A stretch of 64,000 bases of DNA from Beta vulgaris subsp. vulgaris (Eukaryota; Streptophyta; Magnoliopsida; Caryophyllales; Amaranthaceae): contig NC_079210.1 of assembly GCF_026745355.1 (NCBI RefSeq), forward strand, positions 4,342,784 to 4,406,783, written 5' to 3'. A program made the position numbers and the translations under genes. The notes below the pieces were generated by a model. The model was not told where the DNA came from. It searched no databases and worked only from the letters and a program-made list of their open reading frames with translations. The number at the start of each line of letters is the position of its first letter. The first letter of the stretch is position 1. Shown piece after piece: positions 53,018 to 63,416 of the stretch.

Positions 53018-53814
53018 ATGGAGGATTCAAAGATTAGAATTGAGAAGTTTGATGGGACAGATTTTGGATATTGGAAGATGCAAATAGAGGACATCTTATA
53101 TCAGAAAAATCTGTATCAACCTTTGTCTGAAAAGCCTGCTGAGATGGAGGAGGCTAAGTGGAAAGTACTGGACAGACAGGCACTAGCGGTGGTGCGTTTG
53201 ACATTGGCTCGGACTGTGGCGTTCAATGTCAAGGATATCAAAACAACGGCTGGATTGATCAAAGCACTGTCAGATATGTATGAAAAGCCCTCTGCAATGA
53301 ATAAGGTATATCTGATGCGCGTTTGTTTGGTTTAGAGATGAATAATGGTAGTTCTGCTGCTGAACATATTAATGAATTTAATTCATTAATAAGTCAGTTA
53401 TCTTCGGTTAATATTGCCTTTGAGGATGAAGTGAAAGCCCTAATTTTGTTGTCCTCTTTACCTACTGCTTGGGAAACTGTTGTAACTGCTGTTAGTAATT
53501 CCTCTGGTAAAGAGAAATTGGTTTATGATGTTGTCCGTGATCTGATTTTGAGTGAGAGCATTCGAAGGAAGGAGAGTGGAGAATCATCTGGAGCATACAG
53601 TGCAGAAGGTAGAGGGAGGGGAAAAGGGAGGAACTTTCAGGGAAAATCGGAGTCAAAGGGGGATCGGAGTAAGTCAAAAGGCAGGGCTAGTGTTACTTGC
53701 TGGGGTGTGGTAATGAAGGACATATTAAAGAGAGATTGTCCTAAGAAGAGAATGGGAAAGGGAAGAAGAAGGTTCAAGAAAGTGATGATGAAGAAGAAGC
53801 ATCAACTAACTTGA
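53018..53814 (+). pseudogene. copia gag polyprotein with CCHC zinc knuckle
   Basis: The first frame (53018-53335) begins MEDSKIRIEKFDGTDFGYWK, the usual start of plant copia gag, with DILYQKNLYQPL and ALSDMYEKPSAMNK. A one-base shift at about 53325 leads to the second frame, with HINEFNSLISQLSSVNIAFE and LLSSLPTAWETVV, the conserved C-terminal part of the retrotransposon gag domain. The zinc knuckle is visible as CWG...KRDCPK but has a one-base deletion inside. Gag forms the virus-like particle. Two small frameshifts in a young element show that it was already, or quickly became, defective. Confidence 0.92.
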
Positions 53815-54260
53815 TTTCTGAGTACGATTCCGATGCTTTGATGGTAAGCATGGATGATCAGGAAGAGTTGGTTGGGTGCTCGGGATCATGGGTCTTGGAT
53901 TCGGGTTCTTCTCACCATTCCTCACCATGCAGGAGTTGTTTCGGAATTTCAAATCCGGAAAACTTGAAAAGGTCTACCTTGCGGATGGCAAGGCAGTGGA
54001 AGTCATGGGGAAAGGTGATGTGAGTGTGAAACTCACTCATGGTGGCTCGTTGGAGTTGAAGAATGTCAAGTTTATCCCAAGGTTGAAGAAAAACTTGATA
54101 TCATAGCCCAACTTGCTACATCGGGTTACAAGGTTGTGTTTGATGGTGGTTCTTGGAAATTGTCAAGGGAGCAATGATCATAGCTCGTGGGACAAGGACT
54201 GGAACACTTTACACCATGGGGAGCACAGTGAAGGGGTCCGGGATTGGGATGAGAACTTCA
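53811..54260 (+). pseudogene. copia aspartic protease and start of pre-integrase region
   Basis: SWVLDSGSSHHSSPC contains the DSG catalytic triad of the copia protease. After a frameshift near 53925 the domain continues as GKLEKVYLADGKAVEVMGKG and NVKFIPRLKKNLIS. Another shift leads to GYKVVFDGGSWKLSRG and ARGTRTGTLYTMGST, the opening of the gag pre-integrase domain. Coding similarity stops here at about 54235. The active-site triad is intact. Confidence 0.88.
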
Positions 54261-54912
54261 TGTAAGGTGTCGTTTGGTCGGAAAATATCGATAGTGGGCA
54301 AGGGATGAGAACCGTGGTGAAGCGGTATCCGGTGGCAAATTGACCGGTAAGCGCACAAGGTGAAGGACGGCACACAAGCATGATGTGCCGGAAATCCTAA
54401 GTGGAACAAAGGGTGTATTGTTCGAGTGGGAGCAATGTGAGTTTGCTTATAGAACAATGAGAAGCTTCTTTGGCTTAGGTGGTAATTGGTTTTATTGAAG
54501 TTTGATGAGACTTCAATGTGCTTCTTTGGTTGGAGAGGAAGTGGTTATCTTCTTTAGTTGTAGAGGAAGGGATCTTCATTTGGTTGTGCTTGTCTCTAAG
54601 GTGATCCGACCTCCGGGGTAGGAGGGTGTGTAGGTTCATGGAGTGATGGTGCAATGATTTGGAGTTTAGTGATTAAGAATCAAAGTCGGTGTAGACTTTG
54701 ATATCTTTTGTATTGGAGTTGGTGCAAACTTCAATATTATTTCCTTGGTGTAGAGGAGATGTGTTGTCATGGGATGCTTGATGTATGTCATGGTTTGGGG
54801 CACAACTAGAGATTGCTTTTGCAGTGGGAGTTGTGTGTAGGAGTTGTGATGAATGAAAGGATGATGAAGGTATGAAGTTTTCTTCACTTACACCTATCTC
54901 CAAGTGGGAGAT
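54261..54912 (+). other. Non-coding 3' internal region of the copia element
   Basis: About 650 bp of unrecognised sequence takes the place of integrase, reverse transcriptase and RNase H. All frames contain stops. It ends in the polypurine tract CAAGTGGGAGAT at 54901-54912. It might contain remnant signals or a captured sequence. Confidence 0.6.
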
Positions 54913-55520
54913 TGTTGGGTATATGGTAGTATATATGGAGCTCATGGAGGTGTTGGATGTGGAGATGAGGTTGCGTAGAAGGAAAACGTCATTTGGGACA
55001 TAAGGCTAACTTTGAATGGACATATCTCAATCTATAAATGATTTTGAGGTGATTCAAAGTGGAGGTGATAGCTTGTTTCGAGAGCTTTCCAACGATAGGT
55101 CATATGTCCAATTCCGGTGAGAAACGAGAAAGTTATGACGGTTTTACGAAGAACTGACAAAACTGACGGGTTCTGTCCGCCGCGGGTTGTCGAGCGCGGC
55201 CGCGGGGTGTCGAACCGCAAAGCCTAATTTTTTCCGGGTTTTGGTATTAATGAGGGTATAAATATAAACCCTAATTATGTTTATTCATTATTCATCATCT
55301 TTAAACACATAGTTTGAGAGAGAGAAAGCTTTAGAGAGAGCTCTTGAGTGCTTTTGTAATCTCTATCAAACATTCATCGATTCCTAGTGCAGATTCGTGG
55401 TTTTTCTCCCAGTTCTTGGGTTTCCACGTAAAATTTCTGGTGTGTTCTTTCCTGCTTTATTATTTGATATTCTATTATTGTTTGCTATTATTCTTAGATT
55501 GATAGTCAATAGAACTTACA
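54913..55520 (+). repeat. 3' LTR of copia element
   Basis: 608 bp, about five small differences from 52357-52965 (for example GTATATATGGAGC versus GTATATGAAGC and CCGCCGCGG versus CCGCCCGCGG). Followed by the second copy of the target duplication ATGGC. Confidence 0.95.
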
Positions 55521-55525
55521 ATGGC

Positions 55526-56448
55526 TGGATTTGGCCATCTTCAAAATCAGCATCAAAGATTACATGATTTTCCAACTAGCTTATGCAATGTTGTTTGAAA
55601 ATAAGGCTTTTTGCCACCTCAGTGTCGTATTTAGGTTGTCTTATGAAAATTCAGCCACCAATTGCAAATTATCATGATGCTAGCTAGCTAGAGCTTGTAC
55701 CTAACTGCTTAATTTCTTGTCCCTTTGTTTTATTGTGGTCGCTTTACCTATTTCTATAATAATGATAGGGATCTTTCATGCATGAAGTATATAATTCCTA
55801 ATTCTCATGTTACGTTAAGAATTTGCTAGCATGATTATAACCATAACAGCTTGAAAGAAGTTAATGTTCATGTATGATAGTAGTATTATTTTAAAATCAC
55901 TATAATTGGTTCTATAAGATATTTTTTTCTTGTCCAATACAGACACTTTTAGAAGAACTTATTTTCCTGAATCTACTTAGCTTGCACTATAATTAAATGA
56001 AACTTTCAAACAAAACTAAAAGCAGTATGTTTAGAAGCACCATGCAATGTAATTAGAGATGCCAGTTATTTTTGTGAAGAAAGATGGAGAAGATATTTTT
56101 TCTCTGTATTATAAATGTTTTAGGGTTATTTTTGTAAAATTAAAAGCAACGTGTTTAGAAGCACCATGCAATATAATTAGAGGCGCCGCTTTTGCATTTT
56201 ATGATACTTATTTGATCAGATTACCTTTTATGTTTCAAGATGTTTTTTAACCCAATTGGATGACAATTTATATTTATTCATTTTAATGATTGTTACGCTA
56301 TAAAGCTAAGGTGGAACTCCACTGAAAAATTGTCAGTATTGGTTCTTAATACACATGTTTTGAGATTGGGGGAGGTACAGTATTACTGAGAAATAGACTA
56401 GTTAAGTTTCCTAATTAAGACTTTCGTTTAAATTCTGTCTCTACATTA
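55526..56448. other. Spacer with a short direct repeat
   Basis: A segment with GTTTAGAAGCACCATGCAAT(G/A)TAATTAGAG occurs at about 56028 and again at about 56153, which suggests a small local duplication. No gene found. Confidence 0.45.
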
Positions 56449-56450
56449 TA

Positions 56451-56710
56451 CTACCTCCGTTTCAATTTAATCTACACACTTACACTTTTTACGCATGTCA
56501 ATGCAAAAACTTTGAGCACATATATCTTTAGTTTTGTATTTGTAAAAATTATAAAAAGTACATATTAATAAAATACATGTTATGATGAATCTAACAAGAT
56601 CCCACATGACTATATATTCATTCGCGTATAAATCACAAATGATGGTCAAAGTGAAATTTGTGAATAGTGTAAAATGTCAAAGTGTGTAGATTAAATTGAA
56701 ACGGAGGTAG
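56451..56710. mobile_element. Stowaway MITE, 260 bp
   Basis: Ends CTACCTCCGTTTCAATTTAA and its complement, flanked by TA at 56449-56450 and 56711-56712. The interior (TATATCTTTAGTTTTGTATT, ATGGTCAAAGTGAAATTTGT) is shared with the element at 58507-58734, so both belong to one subfamily. Confidence 0.93.
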
Positions 56711-56712
56711 TA

Positions 56713-57151
56713 TTATCCTTGGACACTTGATAGAAAAAATTTCGTGCTGTTGAACATAAACTTTTTGGATCAAATTAGAGAAACTTTTTGAGAGGATTGC
56801 AAGCACTAGCTTGATAATTGTAGATACATTCAATAAATCACACAACTAGAAATGCAATTGTACTCTTTTTTTTAAGGATTTGTTCCCCTTTTTGTTTAAA
56901 GGAGTCATAACAGATGAGAAAGACGTTCTGTCAATTTTAAATTGTGCTTACTACTCGTATTTTGTCTAACACATTACTAGCTAAATAATTAATACTTTGA
57001 TAATCATTCCCTACGCAATTCGACGTGTATGATCTATTGGATTTTGATATTTTGCTATCATTAGTTTGCGACTTTTTCTCCATTCCAATCGGTTTTCTTT
57101 AAGGGCTATATCTAAATATTTGTGAAAAAATAAAGATTATTCTTTCTTTCA
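56713..57151. other. AT-rich spacer
   Basis: No gene or TE border recognised. The A at 57151 is the 5' flank of the small Helitron. Confidence 0.4.
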
Positions 57152-57419
57152 TCTACACAAATATATTAAAAGGCGTACGAAAACAAGAAACTGTGCCACG
57201 TGGCGCTCTCCCTAGGAGTTTTAGCTCATGTAAATATGTAATCCATGTACAATAAAAAAATTAAGAAACAACATAGTATAGGGTTTGATCCCAAGACCTC
57301 AAACATATACTAAAGTTTTAACCACTAGGCTAAGTTGTATTTAGTTTATTCTCATAAAGTATTATATTAATAAATGAAATGTTTTCTTACCCTGGGCATA
57401 GCCCGGGCCTTATAACTAG
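57152..57419 (+). mobile_element. Very short non-autonomous Helitron, 268 bp
   Basis: Starts TCTACACAAATATATTAAAA then GGCGTACG after an A (57151), and ends CTAG at 57416-57419 followed by T (57420). Eight bases before CTAG is the terminator hairpin CCTGGGC-ATA-GCCCGGG (57391-57407). The start, the CCACGTGGCGC word nearby and the ACTAGT end are typical of plant Helitrons. There is no coding capacity. Confidence 0.87.
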
Positions 57420-57484
57420 TTTCTGTTTATAAGGCGTAAATAATATTCAAGAAAGAATTTTATATTGCTCCCAGTTTATTGATA

Positions 57485-57650
57485 AAAATTATAGAATTTT
57501 TTTCTTGAAAAATGAAAAAGTGGATTTTAATTCCCAAAATATGCCAAAAAAAAAAAATTCCTTGCGTTCAAGAAAGAATTTTTGTTTTTGGGCATATTTT
57601 GGGAATTAAAACCCACTTTTGCATTATTCAAGGGAAAAATTCAAAAATTA
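57485..57650. repeat. Fold-back inverted repeat, about 60-bp arms
   Basis: The left arm (AAAAAGTGGATTTTAATTCC then CAAAATATGCC) pairs with the right arm (GGGCATATTTTGGGAATTAA then AACCCACTTTTGC). The loop contains a poly-A run and TTCAAGAAAGAATTT, which also occurs just left of the structure at about 57448. Probably a small MITE; no clear target duplication. Confidence 0.7.
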
Positions 57651-58284
57651 TAGGACAATTATATTATAAAAGTATTTTTTAAGACATATCTAGTGGTTTA
57701 ATTTTATAATTTTTAATTGTCATATTATAGGAGAAATTTATGGTCAAACAAATTTTCATAAAGTGTGCATGCATCATAAAATGAAATAGATGGACTATGT
57801 CATTTTTTCATAATTTTAAAAAGGATTTTGGTATATGCAGCTCTTAAGTTTTTTTTTTTAAAAAAAAAAAAATTTGATTTCATTCCATTAAAACTCAAGA
57901 GAGTGATAAACTCTTAGGATTGCATTAAGCATTAGATACTTTCTCTAGAATAATAGTAGTTTAGCAATTTATGACATAATCATGCTTCCGTAGATTGAGT
58001 TAATGCTTATTGCTAAATAATTTCTTTTTGAACTTCTCATATACAAGGCTGCATATATACATATATATAATCATTTCCCTTTTAAACATTATACTTCCTT
58101 CATTTATAATACTTGAAACGCTTTGTGTCTCATGCCTGCAAATAGACAACTTTAATCATTAATATAAATGAGACAACTTTAACCATTAATATAATTCATT
58201 CTCTTCCATATAGATTATAAAAAGTTGGTATTATGAAAAACATACATTATTAATATTAATCCATCATCATATTGCATATTAGTA

Positions 58285-58477
58285 CCAACAGTACTTGGTC
58301 TAGACGTCTAGTGGTAAGGAGCACCCTTCCAACCTCAAGGTTGGGGGTTCGATCTCCCACTAGAGGCACTTTGAGGGTAGGGATTCCCCTTACTTTTCCC
58401 CCTTACTCTCAAGTGTCTGGCCCATTAGGACCCAAGCGGGATCCGGACCACTTCTTCTTACCAAAAATTAAAAAGAA
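58285..58477 (+). mobile_element. tRNA-derived SINE, 193 bp
   Basis: Internal RNA polymerase III promoter: box A-like TCTAGTGGTAAGGAGC near 58307 and box B GGTTCGATCTCCC near 58346, with spacing as in tRNA genes. The flanking duplications ATATTGCATATTAGTA (58269-58284) and ATATTACATATTAGTA (58478-58493) differ by one base. It ends in an A-rich tail (CCAAAAATTAAAAAGAA). It would be retrotransposed by LINE machinery. Confidence 0.88.
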
Positions 58478-58506
58478 ATATTACATATTAGTATTTGTAT
58501 TTTGTA

Positions 58507-58734
58507 CTCCCTCCATTTCTTTTTAATGGTTACACTTTGAGGACATATATCTTTAGTTTTGTATTTGTAAAAATTATAAAAAGTATATATAATAAAATAC
58601 ATGTTATGATGAATCTAACAAGATCCTCCATGACTATATTTTGATCCGCTTATAAGTCACAAATGATGGTCAAAGTGAAATTTGTGAATAGTGTAAAATA
58701 TCAAAGTGTAACAATTAAAATGAAACGGAGGGAG
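58507..58734. mobile_element. Stowaway MITE, 228 bp
   Basis: Ends CTCCCTCCATTTCTTTTTAA and complement, flanked by TA at 58505-58506 and 58735-58736. It shares its interior with the 260-bp Stowaway at 56451, minus about 30 bp near the left end. Confidence 0.93.
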
Positions 58735-58750
58735 TATTAAGTAAAATATA

Positions 58751-59010
58751 GGATTTTTTGTCCATAACTGCCTTTATTTGGGACTTTTTTGTGAAAAACT
58801 GCCTTATGAATTTTTTTTTGCACACAACTGCCACTAAAGGGACTTCCTGTTGTTGACTACTGCCAAAAAAAGTTTTTAGGTGTTGACTTGTGATTTCCGG
58901 CAACTTAAAATCACGTGCTTGGCACGTGTTTCATTTTTTACGTTTTATGGACCCAAGACTCAAGTTCTTCACTCTTTGTCTGCTCTCTTCTCTTACTCTC
59001 TCTGCTCTCT
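58751..59010. repeat. Left TIR of GRF-MULE
   Basis: Inverted copy of 59655-59917 with small differences. The inner 50 bp is a TC-rich tract (CTCTCTTCTCTTACTCTCTC) that probably serves as leader of the GRF transcript, and its complement closes the element. Confidence 0.9.
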
Positions 59011-59250
59011 TCTCTCACTCTCTTTATTCCCTCTCCTCCAATTTGGCAGTAGAATTGAAGCCTCCCAACATCGAATTCTCCTCTGATTCCTCGTATAATC
59101 TTTCGATCTTAGGTGTCTGTACCTTGTTTACTCATCCATTTTGTGGGGTTTTATATTTTGTTGCTGTTTTGCATAATTCCATCTATTTTGGTGGTTAATT
59201 CTAAAGAATTGGTCTTTGATGGATGTTTTTTTTTTAATTTGGTGCAAACA

Positions 59251-59625
59251 ATGTCTACTGGGAGTGATATTGGTGAAGTAATTGAACCACGAACTGGAAT
59301 GTGCTATTGTGGAATCAAAGTTGGTGAATTTGTATCTTGGACTGAGAAGAACCCTAAAAGGAGGTTCAAGAGGTGCAAATTATATTCTGGAAGAAGGGGG
59401 GATGGTTTGGGATGGAGGTATTGGAGATGGATTCATGAAGGAACTATTGATTTGCAAAGGAATGTGGCCAATCAACTCATTGCTGAGAATAAGGCGTTGA
59501 AGACAGAGCTTAGGGCATTGAAGGGCAAATTGGAAGAAGGGGATATTAGAGCAAAATCAACATCCCGAGTTGAGGAATTAAATGAGCTCAAAATCAAGTT
59601 GAAGAGAGTATTGGTTATTTACTAA
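59251..59625 (+). CDS. GRF zinc-finger protein with coiled coil, MULE-borne
   Basis: 124 codons. After a short leader, residues 18-60 (CYCGIKVGEFVSWTEKNPKR to YWRWIHE) match the GRF zinc finger: C-x-C-G, S-x-T-x-x-NP-x-RRF-x-x-C, and YxxW. Cys18, Cys20 and Cys42 are present; the fourth ligand, normally Cys just before (R)Y(F/W), is Trp55, so zinc binding may be lost. Residues 69-94 (NQLIAENKALKTELRALKGK) form a coiled coil, as in the short GRF proteins common in plant genomes. I chose the ATG at 59251 because similarity begins there; a longer frame opens at 59113. GRF domains in repair enzymes bind single-stranded nucleic acid; the role of the short plant proteins is unknown. Confidence 0.78.
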   Translation: MSTGSDIGEVIEPRTGMCYCGIKVGEFVSWTEKNPKRRFKRCKLYSGRRGDGLGWRYWRWIHEGTIDLQRNVANQLIAENKALKTELRALKGKLEEGDIRAKSTSRVEELNELKIKLKRVLVIY

Positions 59626-59654
59626 TATGTTCAACTTATTAGGTTTAGTTATTG

Positions 59655-59917
59655 GAGGAGAGAGAAGAAAGAGAGTGAGAGAAGAGAGAGAAAGAGTGAA
59701 GAACTTGAGTTTTGGGTCCAAAAAATGTAAAAAATGAAACACGTGCCAAGCACGTGATTTTAAGTTTCCGGAAATCACAAGTCAACGCCTGAAAACGTTT
59801 TTTGGCAGTAGTCAACAACCGGAAGTCCCTTTAGTGGCAGTTGTGTGCAAAAAAAATTTCATGAGGTAGTTTTTCACAAAAAAGTCCCAAATAAAGGCAG
59901 TTATGGACAAAAAATCC
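59655..59917. repeat. Right TIR of GRF-MULE
   Basis: Inverted copy of 58751-59010, ending GGACAAAAAATCC at 59917, followed by the second copy of the target duplication TAAAATATA. Confidence 0.9.
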
Positions 59918-59991
59918 TAAAATATATTATCAAAGTTAATATTTAAGTAGCGCAAAAGTCAAAGTGTTACAAGTATTGAAAAACAAGAAAA

Positions 59992-60714
59992 TTATTTTAA
60001 TAGAAAATACTTCATATTAATATGCATATACATTACCATACTACGTAGTTAAAGCCTCAGGAGTCTGCGATGGGGTAATATATAGACTATAGTATCATGT
60101 GTGGTAGATCCCAGGGCGAAATAGGTGACTTAATTCACTTTCATTCGTCCCTAAGTTTGACTGTATGACTACAAATTGTTGAGATTAGATTTAGGAGACA
60201 GAAATGAAGAGGTAGAAGTAGGAATTCTAGGAACATGAATAATCCCGTGGTTACCCTAAAGAGAGACTGCACAAAGCACATTAGCACAAACCTCCAAACA
60301 GAGAATGATGGTAAGCTTTGTAAACACAAACAACACTACTTTAGCCTAATTCAGATCCAAATCAACCCTAACATATATAAGTAAGATAAGTTTTTGCAAT
60401 TAACCATAGCTCTATAATTTAAATATAATTCTTTAAATAATATCAAGAAGATAATTATTAAAAAATAAATAATAACACCAAGTCGAGAATTATAAAAAAA
60501 TAAATAATAATAATATCAAGTCGAGAATTTATAAATATTTAACTATTTTTCAATGTTCAGGGAGAATGGTAAATGGTAATAGTTCAAGGTTGCTAATCGA
60601 GTTAGTCTAGTGAAAATTAATATGTGCTTGACTCAACTCATATATAATTTGGATTCAATCTCTACTTGTTACTTGTCACTCGTTAGTTCTTTGAAGAGGA
60701 GTGAGCTAGAGTAA
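59992..60714. other. AT-rich spacer
   Basis: No gene or TE border recognised until the target duplication ATGAT at 60715-60719. Confidence 0.4.
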
Positions 60715-60719
60715 ATGAT

Positions 60720-61298
60720 TGTTATGCGGAAGCGTTTATTTAACAAGAACAAGAATGCACAACAACCAAGCACACACACAAGAAAACAAGAAAGCGAATA
60801 AAGAACACACAGATTAAACGAGGTTCAAAATCAATGCGATAGCTACGTCCTCAAGGCAGGGAAAAAGATTATTTCACTATTAACGATACGATTACAATTA
60901 CAATAGGCAAGATTCAATTGAATGCAATTGAATCTCAAATACTCTCTATGATCTTCTCTATTGTGTTTAAGCTAATCTCTCTCTGATATTTGTGGTTATT
61001 CAATCTAGAAAATGAATTAACGTATTTATAGGAAGTCTAAAATACAAGCCCTAAAGTGTCGAGAAAACCTAACAAGGAAATCACCCTCACGCTCGCGAAA
61101 AACAGGCCTTGCTCGCGACTCGCGACAAGCTCGCGACACCCTCGCGACCCACGTCGCGACTCGCGACAAGTAGTCTGCCTCGAAGCTTAGAAACGCGTCT
61201 GTCGCGACTCGCGACCTCACCAGCATCGCGACCCGCGATGGTGGTCGCGACTCGCGACCCTCCCTCGTTGCCTTCCTTCGCGCAAGTCATTACTCACA
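60720..61298 (-). repeat. 3' LTR (left copy)
   Basis: 579 bp. It contains a GC-rich cluster of CTCGCGAC/GTCGCGAG words (61090-61260), many of them palindromic TCGCGA, and the phrase AACGAGGTTCAA. Confidence 0.93.
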
Positions 61299-62290
61299 AA
61301 TCTCCACCTTGACTTGCATTTACCACATAACTCCATCTCGAAACGATCAACACAACATGTACCTCTTCAGCAGTATATGAGATACTCTTTTCCCCTCCTG
61401 CTCATGCATCTTTAACCCGATGCCGGGCTTGCCCTCATATGAGTCTCACCCAATCTCGCCAAGATCGTTGACCAATCATCATGACCGACCCGGTCTCATA
61501 GCCTATGAGACCCATGTTGCGCATTCACTTGAAGCCCAATTTATTACCCGTCGGGAATCAAATCGCCTTCACTGAACCGTAAACACACTAGCTCCACCTT
61601 AATCAAGACGAGCCAGTACCCTGCCAGTTGCTCCAACTAGAGCCATTTGTACTTATGTCTAAGTACCCAAAACAAATCACCCCTGGTGCAGGGAACTTCT
61701 GTCGGTGTTCTTCTATGCTCGCGCTGGAGCACTCCACTCCGTTTTCACTGGAACGCAGGCAACTCCTCCTGGAGTTCCAATCTAGCTACCTCTTGGTGAC
61801 TTCTCGCATAACCACCTCTCAACCCAACACTCCCTGGCAAAGCCATGTCGCTTGAGACCCCATAGCTATAAGCTGGCGCACAAGTATCGATAGAACCGAA
61901 CCTTATCATACCAGACCGCTGCTGAAAGACCCTTGGTTGTTCTTCTTGATGACTCGTAGTTTCAACCAGTTGTATAGTATGTAGTTCCCACAAACTCTAC
62001 CTCAATGTTGACACTCTCATCCTCAACCCAAGTAGTACCCTTCAACCCGGTTGTTGAACTCATTCCCGTTGACTTTGACCCCTCAACCTGTGTAGAAGCT
62101 CCCATAAGCTCCACCTGACACTCAAGACCATCACTTTTCAACCCAGAATGCAGCTTCAACTCAGAATCATCTCTAGCCAGTGACGTACCCTGCAAATCAT
62201 ACAAGTTACCCATACCTGACTTCACGCCACGAAGTAACTCCCAAGAACCCTTCACCACAGCCAAACTCCACCCCTCCTTGGAATCGAAAA
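61299..62290 (-). pseudogene. Pre-integrase start and non-coding tail of the copia element
   Basis: The minus-strand frame 62264-61962 begins GSWELLRGVKSGMGNLYDLQ, the gag pre-integrase motif (normally ...LYxLxGT), then passes into unfamiliar acidic sequence. A further open frame, 61993-61745, has no recognised similarity. Integrase, reverse transcriptase and RNase H are missing. The region ends with the polypurine tract at 61299-61315. Confidence 0.75.
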
Positions 62291-62760
62291 CCCTTACGGT
62301 CTAACATCCCAAGAGATATAAGATTTCTTTAAGTGTGAACATGCCTCAGCCTCTAAGATCCTAACTCTCCCATCATGCATTCTAAACCTCACGAGCCACT
62401 CCAACCACCTCACACACCGTATTGTCACCCAAAGTAAACTACTCTTGCATAAGCTAAAGTCAAAAACATCTCCTTGTCAGAACACATATATGAAGAACAT
62501 CCAATATCAAGAACCCATTTATCTTCTAAGCGTTTCTCCTCATGGACAATTAGAGCTAAATCCTCCTCAGAATCGTATTCAACTTTATTTTGTTTTGCAA
62601 AAGAAGCCGACCATCCTTCTTAGGACTTCACTCTTCCAATGACCCGGTTCTTTACAATAATGGCAAAGATCACTACTTTTAGGGCCCTTCGACCTAGGTT
62701 TTCTCCTATCCCTACTCGAATCTCCCTTATTTTTCTAGCATTTGCTACCAAACCTGCAGA
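62291..62760 (-). pseudogene. copia zinc knuckle and aspartic protease
   Basis: CHYCKEPGHWKSE, with Val where the last Cys of the C-x2-C-x4-H-x4-C knuckle should be, lies at about 62640-62700. Further on, WVLDIGCSSYMCSDKEMF is the protease active site with the Ser/Thr of D(S/T)G replaced by Ile. Downstream, RMHDGRVR and KKSYISW are the usual end of the domain. Both changes predict inactive products. Confidence 0.82.
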
Positions 62761-62835
62761 ATAATCACGATCCTCACCATATCACCAGTTGCTTTATGAC
62801 GAATTCCCTAGTGTAAAGTGCCGACTTTACCTCCT

Positions 62836-63362
62836 CTAGGGACACAGTTCTTTTCCAACCACAAAAGACTCTACAAAATGTTCATAGCTACTTGACAATG
62901 AAACCAACAATATCAACGCAGCATCCTCATCCTCAATCTTAACATCTAAATTACGCAAGTCCAGTAAAATAGAATTCAAACGATCGAGATGTTTAGGGAC
63001 ATACCTTATCTCATGCTTAGGCCAAACAACCTTTGTTTCAATAGCAATTTGTTTGTGAGCGATTTGGTCATGTATAGACTCTCCAGTTTTAACCACAAAC
63101 ATGTAGTTGTGATTTCATCTGCAACCTCTGTGATGACATGTCCGCCAAGCATAGCAAGATAGTGGAGTGTGCTCTTTCCTCCATAGATTCCAACTCGACC
63201 TTAGTCAGACCAGTCAGATTCCCTTTTTGTTGTCGTTGTGAAACCCTTAATCAATGGTTTCCAGATACCTTGTTGTTTCAATAAATCTCTCATCTTTATT
63301 TGCCATAGACCAAAACTATTCCTTCCCGTAAACTTGTCGATCTTTAAGGTTGTTGTTGCCAT
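62836..63362 (-). pseudogene. copia gag
   Basis: MATTTLKIDKFTGRNSFGLW begins at 63362 about 40 bp after the primer-binding site. It continues RDLLKQQGIWKPL, breaks at a frameshift after SDWSD, and resumes to DQIAHKQIAI, HLDRLNSILLDLRNLDVKIE and ILLVSLSSSYEHFVESF, the C-terminal part of the plant copia gag domain. Gag would form the particle. The single frameshift at about 63200 is the main break. Confidence 0.9.
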
Positions 63363-63416
63363 GTCCCAGAAGCGATTAACCCCGGCTGGTGTTAATCTGT
63401 AGCTCTTGATACCACT

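Larger units (their letters stand above)
52357..55520 (+). mobile_element. Young Ty1-copia element with gag and protease only, 3.16 kb
   Basis: Complete element: LTRs of 609 and 608 bp with TGTTGGG...TTACA ends, an exact 5-bp duplication ATGGC (52352-52356 and 55521-55525), a primer-binding site (TGGTATCAAGAGC at 52968) and a polypurine tract (AAGTGGGAGAT before 54913). The LTRs differ by only about five small changes, which implies recent insertion. The internal region encodes gag, a zinc knuckle, protease and the first part of the pre-integrase region and then has no integrase, reverse transcriptase or RNase H. It must have been copied in trans. Confidence 0.95.
58751..59917 (+). mobile_element. 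MULE carrying a GRF zinc-finger gene, 1167 bp
   Basis: Long terminal inverted repeats (about 250 bp) start GGATTTTTTGTCCATAACTG. The flanking 9-bp duplication TAAAATATA is exact at 58742-58750 and 59918-59926, as for Mutator-like elements. The repeats contain the palindrome CACGTGCTTGGCACGTG. The sole gene, at 59251-59625, has a GRF-type zinc finger. There is no transposase. Like the MULE at 7802 it is a compact element with one small ORF. Either the ORF is captured host sequence or it belongs to a MULE family that carries GRF proteins. Confidence 0.93.
58094..59991. mobile_element. Possible older MITE hosting three insertions
   Basis: The left end CTTCCTTCATTTATAATACTTGAAAC-like (after TA) and a right segment GTGTTACAAGTATTGAAAAAC (59965-59985) are imperfect inverted copies. 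Between them are a SINE, a Stowaway and a MULE. Without these, about 290 bp would remain, a usual MITE size. The right border is not sharp. Confidence 0.4.

Noticed and set aside
54178..54945. Minus-strand frames in the copia 3' internal region
   Set aside because: Low-complexity His/Pro/Thr-rich frames without similarity, opposite to the element's sense strand.
52297..55600. Host exon interrupted by the copia element (frame through the ATGGC site)
   Set aside because: The joined frame is only about 30 codons, another frame is equally open, and there is no recognisable similarity.
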